A DNA stretch of 16,585 nt from Clostridia bacterium (lineage in GTDB: Bacteria > Bacillota > Clostridia > Oscillospirales > QAMX01), in assembly GCA_017556885.1 (NCBI GenBank), contig JAFYLV010000083.1, forward strand, positions 1-16,585. The letters are read 5' to 3'. Positions 1 through 6,718 of this stretch are shown one piece after another. Every line of letters begins with the position of its first letter. Within the stretch, counting starts at the first letter, position 1. Below the pieces are notes generated by a model that saw only the letters and a program-made list of their open reading frames with translations, did no database searches and was not told the DNA's origin. The translations under genes and the position numbers were made by a program.

Positions 1-46
1 AAAATCAAAGCAAATAAATGATCCAAAGAAAGGAAGTTACATACAC

Positions 47-1171
<1,125 letters not shown>

Positions 1172-1214
1172 TCCTAAATAAAAAACACATATTTTTTAAG
1201 GAGAAAAGATAATT

Positions 1215-2084
1215 ATGAAAACTTGTGTCAGCTCCTATAGCTATTCCAGACTTATCCGCAAGGGTGAAATGACCCTCTTTGATGTCATTGACAAGACCAA
1301 AGAGCTTGGATTTGATGCCATCGAGTTTGTGGACCTTTGTCCGCCCGAGGGTGTGGACCGCCTGGATTTTGCAAAGCAGATCCGAGCAAAGTGCGATGAG
1401 GTCGGCCTTCCCGTGGCAAGCTACACCGTTGGCGGAAATCTGCTTCTGGAGGATCAGGAAGCCGAGATCGAGCGTCTGAAGGGTCAGGTGGATATTGCCG
1501 AGATCCTCGGTGCTCCCGTCATGCGTCACGATGCCGCCGGCGGCGTGCCCGACTGGTTTGACGGCATCCGCACCTTTGATTCCGTGCTGCCCATCATTGC
1601 CAAGGGCTGCCGTGCCGTCACCGATTATGCCGAGAAGAAGGGCATCAGGACCTGCACCGAGAACCACGGCTTCTTTGCCCAGGATTCCGACCGTGTCATC
1701 CGCCTCATTGAGGCCGTCGGCAGCAAGAACTACGGTACCCTCGTAGATATGGGCAACTTCTCCTGTGCCGACGACCGCTCCGACATCGCCTGCGGCAAGG
1801 TGGCTCCCGTGGCCTTCCACTGCCACTGCAAGGATATGTTCGTCAAGTCCGGCCAGATGCCGAACCCCGGCCGCGGCTGGTTCCTTTCCCGCGGTGCAAA
1901 CTACATCCGCTGCACCATCGTCGGTCACGGCGATATCCCCGTGCAGCAGTGCCTTGCCGCGCTGAAGAAGGGTGGCTATGACGGCTACTGCTCCATCGAG
2001 TTTGAGGGCATGGAGGATGTTATCGAGGGTATTTCCATCGGTCTTGAGAACCTGAAGAAGTACCTTGCGAACATCGGTGCATAA
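1215..2084 (+). CDS. Sugar phosphate isomerase/epimerase family protein (xylose isomerase-like TIM barrel)
   Basis: This 289-residue protein belongs to the AP-endonuclease-2/xylose-isomerase-like TIM-barrel superfamily, which comprises metal-dependent epimerases, isomerases and, in some members, 3-keto-glycoside-acting enzymes. Four likely metal ligands sit at the ends of strands in the usual order: E149 (TENHG), D178 (VDMGN), H202 or H204 (FHCHCKD) and E262 (IEFEG). There is no signal peptide, so it is cytoplasmic. The start has AAGGAG at 1198-1203, eleven bases upstream of the ATG. It lies 43 bases after rpoD, with only a weak A6/T6 pairing between them, so read-through from rpoD is possible. 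The substrate cannot be told from sequence. A Gfo/Idh/MocA oxidoreductase lies 1.6 kb downstream, and such pairs often act on the same sugar, but that link is inferred. The superfamily call is firm; the reaction is unknown. Confidence 0.85.
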   Translation: MKTCVSSYSYSRLIRKGEMTLFDVIDKTKELGFDAIEFVDLCPPEGVDRLDFAKQIRAKCDEVGLPVASYTVGGNLLLEDQEAEIERLKGQVDIAEILGAPVMRHDAAGGVPDWFDGIRTFDSVLPIIAKGCRAVTDYAEKKGIRTCTENHGFFAQDSDRVIRLIEAVGSKNYGTLVDMGNFSCADDRSDIACGKVAPVAFHCHCKDMFVKSGQMPNPGRGWFLSRGANYIRCTIVGHGDIPVQQCLAALKKGGYDGYCSIEFEGMEDVIEGISIGLENLKKYLANIGA

Positions 2085-2190
2085 AGCTTTCCGGTTGCGA
2101 TTGTGCCGCGATGACGAACATTAAACATTTGTTTACAGTTTCTTCATGAAACGGACAGTCTTTGTTCACACATTTTTCCCGGAGGGGCGG

Positions 2191-2196
2191 TATAAT
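2191..2196 (+). promoter_or_regulatory. Candidate -10 box (perfect TATAAT) with poor -35
   Basis: A perfect TATAAT lies in the rpoD-side intergenic gap. At 17-base spacing the -35 position (2168-2173, ACACAT) is poor. TTCACA at 2165-2170 is a better hexamer, but its 20-base spacer is long. If used, transcription would start near 2203 and run into the terminator ending at 2320. Moderate to low confidence. Confidence 0.4.
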
Positions 2197-2202
2197 AGTG
2201 AT

Positions 2203-2320
2203 CGTAAGATGAAGTGTGCGATGACTTCAAAGCAACATACCCCTCCCTTTCATACCTGCAATGTCTCTAACGGCACAGGCCGGCACCCAACTACCCCGGG
2301 TGCCGGCTTTGCCGTTTTTT
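2203..2320 (+). ncRNA. Candidate small non-coding RNA, unknown family
   Basis: The interval runs from about seven bases after a TATAAT box to the T-tract of a strong terminator, giving a transcript of about 118 nt with no convincing reading frame. Visible structure comprises a 6-bp hairpin TGAAGT/ACTTCA (2210-2215 with 2224-2229, 8-nt loop), an apparently unpaired C-rich stretch CCCCTCCC at 2240-2247, and the terminator stem. The C-rich stretch is complementary to Shine-Dalgarno sequences, as in C-rich regulatory RNAs of Firmicutes; that role is inferred. It does not resemble 6S RNA, SRP RNA, tmRNA or RNase P RNA by eye. The alternative is that this is merely the 3' untranslated end of the preceding gene's transcript. 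Upstream, at 2085-2190, I see nothing functional. Confidence 0.35.
2271..2320 (+). terminator. Rho-independent terminator
   Basis: A 10-bp perfect stem pairs GCCGGCACCC (2279-2288) with GGGTGCCGGC (2298-2307) around a 9-nt loop. It is extended by an outer helix CGGCA (2271-2275) with TGCCG (2310-2314) across a small internal loop, followed at once by TTTTTT (2315-2320). It ends the rpoD/TIM-barrel transcript or the candidate small RNA. Confidence 0.93.
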
Positions 2321-2323
2321 ATC

Positions 2324-2352
2324 TTGTAATTCCCGCGTCCATGTGGTATGAT
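2324..2352 (+). promoter_or_regulatory. Sigma-A promoter of the nitroreductase-rpe-oxidoreductase-dgt operon
   Basis: The -35 TTGTAA (2324-2329) and -10 TATGAT (2347-2352) are separated by exactly 17 bases. An extended -10 TGG sits at 2344-2346. It lies just after the terminator at 2271-2320 and 48 bases before the nitroreductase start, so it fits as the head of the downstream unit. Confidence 0.75.
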
Positions 2353-2399
2353 TTGAGAAGAAAATGACCGAAGGATCCCGAAAGGAGATATATACGTCC

Positions 2400-2987
2400 A
2401 TGATGACCGTATACGATGCCGTGCGCGCCCGCAGAAGCATCCGGAGCTTCGATCCCAAGCCCATCAAACGCGAGAGTATCGAGCGGATGCTGGATGCCGC
2501 GCGCCTTGCTCCCACCGGAGTGAACCGCCAGCCCTTGCGCTTTATTGCCGTTTGTGCGCCCACCTACTGCCGGGAGATTTTCCCCCAGACCAAGTGGGCC
2601 GGCCTGCTGCCTAAACCCCTCGGAAAGCCGCAGCCCGGACATGAGCCCACGGCGTACATCCTGCTTCTGGTGGATCAGTCCGTGGCAAAGGAGAGCCCCG
2701 TGGACGTGGGTGCCGCGGGCATGAGCATCATCCTGCAGGCACAGAGCGAGGGCATTGCCTCCTGCTGGCTCGGCGCCATCAACCGTCCGGGCATTGCCCA
2801 GACCCTCGGCATCGATCTGGATGAGTTTAAAATCGAGTCCATCATCGCCCTCGGCTATCCCGATATGACCGCGAAGACCGCGGATATGCCCCAGGGCTCG
2901 GATGACACCGCCTATTTTATTGATGAGGACGGGGAGTTTACCGTGCCCAAGCGGCATCGGGACACCGTCTGCCGGATTATCGGATAA
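2400..2987 (+). CDS. Nitroreductase family protein (FMN-dependent oxidoreductase)
   Basis: This 195-residue protein is a member of the nitroreductase/NADH oxidase flavoprotein fold, whose members use FMN to reduce nitro groups, quinones, flavins or other acceptors. The family's FMN-phosphate signature RRSIRSF is at 11-17. A second FMN-binding segment APTGVNRQP is at 37-45. The dimer/flavin helix GAAGMSIILQAQSEGIASCWLGAIN spans 104-128, and the typical IIALGYPD is at 148-155. AAAGGAG at 2381-2387 precedes the ATG at 2400 by 12 bases. An in-frame ATG at 2364 has no such site and would place the real Shine-Dalgarno inside the gene. The gene is first in a unit with rpe (12 bases downstream, with the rpe ribosome site overlapping this stop codon). 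There is no CXXC cluster, so it is not a ferredoxin fusion. The true substrate is not predictable. Confidence 0.92.
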   Translation: MMTVYDAVRARRSIRSFDPKPIKRESIERMLDAARLAPTGVNRQPLRFIAVCAPTYCREIFPQTKWAGLLPKPLGKPQPGHEPTAYILLLVDQSVAKESPVDVGAAGMSIILQAQSEGIASCWLGAINRPGIAQTLGIDLDEFKIESIIALGYPDMTAKTADMPQGSDDTAYFIDEDGEFTVPKRHRDTVCRIIG

Positions 2988-2999
2988 GGAGAACGGATT

Positions 3000-3656
3000 A
3001 TGAATAAGATCAAGGTTTCGCCCTCTCTGCTGGCATCGGATTTCGGCCGCATGGGGGAGGAGGCGCGCCGCATCATCGCCTGCGGTGCCGACTGGATCCA
3101 CTGTGACGTTATGGATGGGGATTTCGTGCCCAACATTTCCTTTGGACAGCCCATGATCGCCGCCCTGCGGAAGTATACCGACGGATTCCTTGACGTGCAT
3201 CTCATGGTGCGTGAGCCCGGTCGCTATGTGGAGGAGTTTGCCGCCGCCGGTGCGGATATGATCACCGTCCACGCCGAGGCCTGTGACCATCTGCACCGCA
3301 CTCTGCAGCAGATCCGCGCAGCAGGGAAGAAGGCGGGTGTTGCTTTGAATCCCGCCACGGATATCAACGTTATCGAATACGTTCTGCCCCTGTGCGATAT
3401 GATCCTCTGCATGTCCGTCAATCCCGGCTTCGGAGGACAGAAGCTCATCCCTGAAGTGGTGGAGAAGATCCGCCGCCTGTCTGCCCGTCTTAAAGAACTG
3501 GGGTGCGAGGATATCGACATTCAGATCGACGGCGGCGTGACGGAGGAAAATGCGGCGGAGCTGCGCGAAGCGGGTGTTACCTGCCTCGTTGCGGGATCTT
3601 CCGTCTTTAAAGCACAGGATATGGCGAAGGCCATCGCGGCCATTCGCGGAGAGTGA
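3000..3656 (+). CDS. rpe: Ribulose-phosphate 3-epimerase
   Basis: This enzyme interconverts D-ribulose 5-phosphate and D-xylulose 5-phosphate in the pentose phosphate pathway, in the cytoplasm. The 218-residue protein has the usual family length and a full set of motifs. These are SPSLLASDF at 7-15, the metal ligands H34, D36 (IHCDVMDG), H67 (DVHLMV) and D177 (QIDGGV), the flexible loop MSVNPGFGGQ at 138-147, and the phosphate-binding AGSSVF at 198-203. D36 and D177 are the expected acid/base pair. AAGGAG at 2986-2991 overlaps the stop of the nitroreductase gene and sits eight bases before the ATG. The next gene starts ten bases after the stop, so this is the second gene of an operon. No transketolase or transaldolase lies nearby, so it is not part of a complete pathway cluster here. 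Confidence 0.97.
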   Translation: MNKIKVSPSLLASDFGRMGEEARRIIACGADWIHCDVMDGDFVPNISFGQPMIAALRKYTDGFLDVHLMVREPGRYVEEFAAAGADMITVHAEACDHLHRTLQQIRAAGKKAGVALNPATDINVIEYVLPLCDMILCMSVNPGFGGQKLIPEVVEKIRRLSARLKELGCEDIDIQIDGGVTEENAAELREAGVTCLVAGSSVFKAQDMAKAIAAIRGE

Positions 3657-3666
3657 GGATAAAATT

Positions 3667-4761
3667 ATGATGCGTATCGGTTTTGTCGGTGTCGGCTGCA
3701 TCAGCGGCATCTACCTGAGAAATATCACGGAAATGTTCCACAACGTGGAGATCGCGGGTGTCTGCGATCTCATCCCCGAGCGCGCGGAGGCAGCCCGGGA
3801 AAAGTACGGCGTACACGTCTATAAGGACATGTACGAGCTGTTTGCCGACCCGAAGGTGGATATCGTTCTCAACATCACCCGCCCCTACGAGCACTATGAG
3901 GTAACAAAGGCGGCACTGCTTGCAGGCAAGCACGTTTATTCCGAAAAGCCCCTGTCGCCCGATTATGAGGAGGCCAAGGAGCTTGCCGCTCTTGCCAAGG
4001 AGAAGGGACTGTATCTCGGCGGTGCACCGGATACCTTCCTTGGCGCCGGCATCCAGACCGCCCGCAAGCTCATTGACGAAGGCTTTATCGGCACCCCCAT
4101 CGCTGCCATGGCCCGCGTTGCGGGTCACGGACCGGAGACCTGGCATGCCGATCCGGAGTTTTTCTATCAGTACGGCGGCGGCCCCATGCTGGATATGGGC
4201 CCCTATTATATCACTGCACTGGTCAACCTGCTCGGCCGTGCCGAGGCCGTTTCCGGCATGACCCGTGCAAGCTTTGACGAGCGCCCCATTCTCTCCAAGG
4301 AAAAGTACGGAAAGATGATGCAGGTGGAGGTGGATACCCATCTCACCGGCTCCATCCGTTTTGAAAACGGTGCCATTGCCCAGGTGATGGCAAGCTTTGA
4401 TCTGTATACCCACGAGGGATGTCGGTTGGAGGTTTACGGAAGCGAAGGCACCATCCTCGTACCCGATCCCAACACCTTCGGCGGCGAGGTCAAGCTCATC
4501 CGTCCCCGCAAGGCACCGGAGATCATTCCCCTGTGCTTTAACTATGAGGAGAATTCCCGTACCCTCGGCCTCGCCGAGATGGTTTCCGCCATCGGGGAGG
4601 GAAGACTGCATCGCGCAAACTCCATGCAGCAGGTGCACGTGGTGGAGATCCTCACCGCCTTCTCCAAGTCCAGCCGCGCGGGCCGCGAGATCGCCATCGA
4701 ATCTCCCTTTGAGCGCCAGGCGCCCATGAAGTATACTCCCATGACGGGATTTCCGGAGTAA
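3667..4761 (+). CDS. Gfo/Idh/MocA family NAD(P)-dependent oxidoreductase
   Basis: This 364-residue protein belongs to the glucose-fructose oxidoreductase/inositol dehydrogenase family and probably oxidises or reduces a sugar or cyclitol hydroxyl with NAD(P). The N-terminal Rossmann motif is IGFVGVGCISG (4-14), with D34 (GVCD) at the end of strand 2 favouring NAD. The family hallmark EKPLS is at 93-97, where the lysine is usually catalytic. The substrate-side GGGPMLDMGPYY is at 170-181. Here the D-x-G-x-H pattern of classical members reads D176-x-G-x-Y180, so the usual histidine is replaced by tyrosine. The frame stays open 39 codons upstream into rpe, but the ATG at 3667 has AGGA at 3656-3659, seven bases away; a second ATG follows at 3670. 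The stop is six bases before the dgt start. The substrate is unknown. Confidence 0.9.
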   Translation: MMRIGFVGVGCISGIYLRNITEMFHNVEIAGVCDLIPERAEAAREKYGVHVYKDMYELFADPKVDIVLNITRPYEHYEVTKAALLAGKHVYSEKPLSPDYEEAKELAALAKEKGLYLGGAPDTFLGAGIQTARKLIDEGFIGTPIAAMARVAGHGPETWHADPEFFYQYGGGPMLDMGPYYITALVNLLGRAEAVSGMTRASFDERPILSKEKYGKMMQVEVDTHLTGSIRFENGAIAQVMASFDLYTHEGCRLEVYGSEGTILVPDPNTFGGEVKLIRPRKAPEIIPLCFNYEENSRTLGLAEMVSAIGEGRLHRANSMQQVHVVEILTAFSKSSRAGREIAIESPFERQAPMKYTPMTGFPE

Positions 4762-4767
4762 ATCCGA

Positions 4768-5979
4768 TTGTCGCTGAAGTACGAAAAACTCTCACCTGAA
4801 CTGTGCGAGCGCATCGAGTATGACCGCGCCGAAGGGTGGCACAATCCCTATGCCGCCCGCGGTGCGGATGCCCTGCGCCGCAATCCCGCAAGGGATGCGG
4901 AAAACCTGTGGCGTCCGGCCTATGTGCGTGATATCGACAAGATCATGCATAGCGCCTATTATAACCGCTATACCGATAAAACGCAGGTTTTCTCATTCTA
5001 TAAAAACGATGATATCACCCGACGCGCCCTGCACGTGCAGCTGGTCAGCCGCATCGCGCGGAATATCGGCGCGGTGCTGGGGTTGAACTGCGATCTCATC
5101 GAGGCCATCGCCCTCGGACATGATATGGGCCATACCCCCTTTGGACACGCAGGCGAGGATTTCCTCGATCGCCTCTATTGCGGTGCCACCGGCCGCCGTT
5201 TTGCCCACAATCTGCAGAGCGTGCGTGTGTTGGACTGCGTATTTCCCTATAATATCAGTCTGCAGACCCTCTCTGGCGTGGTGAGTCACAACGGTGAGCT
5301 GGCGCAGGATCGCTATGAACCGTCGCTTTTGGGCGATTTTACCGCCTTTGATGCGGAATGTGAGGCCTGCCGGAAGGATCTTTCCTATACGGCGCACCTG
5401 CGCCCCAATACGCTGGAGGGCTGCGTCGTGCGCATCTGCGACATGATTGCCTATCTCGGTAAGGACCGGCAGGATGCGGAGCGCGCGGGACTCATTTCGC
5501 CGGATGCGCCCTTTGCCGGTGGTGCCCTCGGAACAAGAAACGCGGAGATCATCAACAATCTCGTGGTCAATATTATTGAGAATAGCTACGGAAAGGATCA
5601 CCTTTCGCTGGATGCGGAGCATTATGAGGCTTTGCGTGCGGCAAAACGGGACAATTACGAGAGTATTTATCTCACCGGTGCTGTCCGCGAGCGCATCGAA
5701 GGTGCCGTGGAACCCATGTTTGAGCAGATCTATGCCCAGGTTGTCCGGGACGTGCGGGAGGGAAGCGACGATAGTTTCGTTCACCGTCATCACATCGATT
5801 TTATCAACGCATCGCCCTACAAACGGGGCACGGTGCCCTACGGCGAGAGCGAGGATGCCGATACAGTCGCCTGCGATTACATCGCCAGTATGACGGATGA
5901 TTACATGGTCGATCTCCATGCACGACTTTTCCCGAAAAGCAGCCTCCGGGTAGAATACCGGGGCTATTTTGACAAGTAA
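4768..5979 (+). CDS. dgt: dGTPase-like HD-domain deoxynucleoside triphosphate triphosphohydrolase
   Basis: This probably cleaves dGTP, or other dNTPs, to the deoxynucleoside plus tripolyphosphate, controlling dNTP pools. The 403-residue protein shows the metal-binding HD signature in order: H89 (RRALHVQLV), H118-D119 (ALGHDMGHTPFGHAGED) with H122 and H127, and a later aspartate in the CDMIAYLGKD segment (about 226-235). RPAYVRDIDKIMHSAYYNRYTDKTQVF-like phosphate-binding residues (R49-F75) match the dGTPase N-terminus. Translation most likely begins at TTG 4768: GGAG at 4755-4758, inside the end of the oxidoreductase gene, is nine bases upstream and no ATG lies in a better place. Last gene of the four-gene unit; the terminator begins about 65 bases later. 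The family is firm, but the substrate range (dGTP only versus broad) is not settled. Confidence 0.9.
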   Translation: MSLKYEKLSPELCERIEYDRAEGWHNPYAARGADALRRNPARDAENLWRPAYVRDIDKIMHSAYYNRYTDKTQVFSFYKNDDITRRALHVQLVSRIARNIGAVLGLNCDLIEAIALGHDMGHTPFGHAGEDFLDRLYCGATGRRFAHNLQSVRVLDCVFPYNISLQTLSGVVSHNGELAQDRYEPSLLGDFTAFDAECEACRKDLSYTAHLRPNTLEGCVVRICDMIAYLGKDRQDAERAGLISPDAPFAGGALGTRNAEIINNLVVNIIENSYGKDHLSLDAEHYEALRAAKRDNYESIYLTGAVRERIEGAVEPMFEQIYAQVVRDVREGSDDSFVHRHHIDFINASPYKRGTVPYGESEDADTVACDYIASMTDDYMVDLHARLFPKSSLRVEYRGYFDK

Positions 5980-6043
5980 AGTAAAAAAGAAGCGCAGATT
6001 ATATGGGCCGTACATTTAAGGACAGTTTTTTATAAAATGAATT

Positions 6044-6078
6044 ATACCTGTGATATTTCAATATCACAGGTATTTTTT
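6044..6078 (+). terminator. Rho-independent terminator after dgt
   Basis: A perfect 13-bp stem pairs ATACCTGTGATAT (6044-6056) with ATATCACAGGTAT (6061-6073), with a TTCA tetraloop and a T-tract to 6078. It closes the 2400-5979 operon. The stem is AT-richer than the other terminators here and marks the left edge of the AT-rich patch. Confidence 0.92.
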
Positions 6079-6085
6079 GTACATC

Positions 6086-6114
6086 TTTACCATCGATTTA
6101 AATTGTGTTACAAT
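6086..6114 (+). promoter_or_regulatory. Sigma-A promoter of the small membrane-protein gene
   Basis: The -35 TTTACC (6086-6091) and -10 TACAAT (6109-6114) are 17 bases apart. An extended -10 TGT is at 6106-6108. It lies 46 bases before the start codon at 6160 and just after the dgt terminator, so the small gene is an independent transcription unit. Confidence 0.7.
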
Positions 6115-6159
6115 ATAACTAACCCATAAATAAGAATTTGACAAAGGAGTGTGAATACA

Positions 6160-6528
6160 ATGAAGAAACGAAATAAGATAGTCGTTATATTGTTGATTAT
6201 TGCTTTAGTAGTTGCATCCTTTTTCTTTGGTAGTCATTTAACAGAGCAGAAAAACAGCAATGCAAGGATTGAACGCTGTTGCACACTAATTAAGTTTGCA
6301 ATAGATAAAGCTGAAAATGGTGACCTAACAGATGAGGGAACAATCAGAGGACTAATTAGTAATGTCTATGCTGCCTATCAGTTTTGTGATGATAGTAAGT
6401 CAGCAAATCAATTACACGATTTATGGAATTACTTAATTTTTGAGGGTGACAACGACATAGACAGTGCAAAAGAAATTGCTTTGCGTGAGCTAAACACCGT
6501 CCTGTATTCAATCAAAACATCTAATTGA
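6160..6528 (+). CDS. Small membrane-anchored protein of unknown function
   Basis: I do not recognise this 122-residue protein. A basic N-terminus (MKKRNK) is followed by one strongly hydrophobic helix at about 7-24. With no lipobox cysteine or clear signal-peptidase site, a single-pass N-in anchor with about 95 residues outside is likely. The outer part is polar and probably helical. It contains C40-C41 (RCCTLIKF) and one further cysteine at 76, so a disulphide is possible. The start is ATG 6160 with AAAGGAG at 6143-6149 ten bases upstream; the in-frame GTG at 6151 is too close. Codon use (TTA, ATA, AGA, AAT) and base composition differ sharply from the neighbours: 42 G/C of 120 bases counted at 6181-6300, against 37 of 60 at 5701-5760. 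This suggests acquisition by transfer. It is monocistronic, with its own promoter and a downstream terminator. The coding call is good; the function is unknown. Confidence 0.75.
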   Translation: MKKRNKIVVILLIIALVVASFFFGSHLTEQKNSNARIERCCTLIKFAIDKAENGDLTDEGTIRGLISNVYAAYQFCDDSKSANQLHDLWNYLIFEGDNDIDSAKEIALRELNTVLYSIKTSN

Positions 6529-6584
6529 CCAATTCCAATTTGTAGAATAGATGAATTTACTTTTACAGAGTCTTAGGCACTCCT

Positions 6585-6621
6585 AACAAGTGGAATTCGC
6601 CGTACAAAATTCCTGCTTGTT
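6585..6621. repeat. Imperfect inverted repeat (stem-loop) 3' of the small membrane-protein gene
   Basis: AACAAG-T-GGAATT (6585-6597) faces AATTCC-TG-CTTGTT (6608-6621): two 6-bp perfect arms separated by a small bulge, with a 10-nt loop; a T-A pair at 6584/6622 extends it. No T-tract follows, so it is not a terminator by itself. It could be an RNA 3' structure or a small repeat element. Confidence 0.5.
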
Positions 6622-6640
6622 ACGGTATAAGACAAAATTA

Positions 6641-6673
6641 AAAGATGCACGAAATTTTCGTGCATCTTTTTTT
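6641..6673. terminator. Bidirectional rho-independent terminator between convergent genes
   Basis: AAAGATGCACGA (6641-6652) pairs with TCGTGCATCTTT (6658-6669) around a 5-nt loop, followed by a T-tract to 6673 on the plus strand. On the minus strand the same stem is followed by TTTTAATTTT. It can therefore stop both the small membrane-protein gene and the beta-helix gene that ends at 6719. Confidence 0.9.
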
Positions 6674-6718
6674 ACTGTCATTAATTGTACGACTCTTATG
6701 ACCTGCGCTTCTTTTTTG

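Noticed and set aside
1172..1214. A6/T6 hairpin between rpoD and the TIM-barrel gene as a terminator
   Set aside because: Only A-T pairs with a 6-nt loop, too weak, and it runs straight into the ribosome site of the next gene.
2180..2247. Pairing of GGAGGGG (2181-2187) with CCCCTCC (2240-2246) as one large RNA stem
   Set aside because: The left arm lies upstream of the -10 box, so it would not be in the candidate RNA; the pairing could only matter in a read-through transcript.
2146..2367. 73-codon frame in the gap before the nitroreductase gene
   Set aside because: It spans a -10 box, a perfect terminator hairpin and a second promoter, lacks a ribosome site and has no protein-like pattern.
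2319..3710. 463-codon antisense frame across nitroreductase and rpe
   Set aside because: It covers two firmly identified genes on the other strand and shows no family motif; open by composition only.
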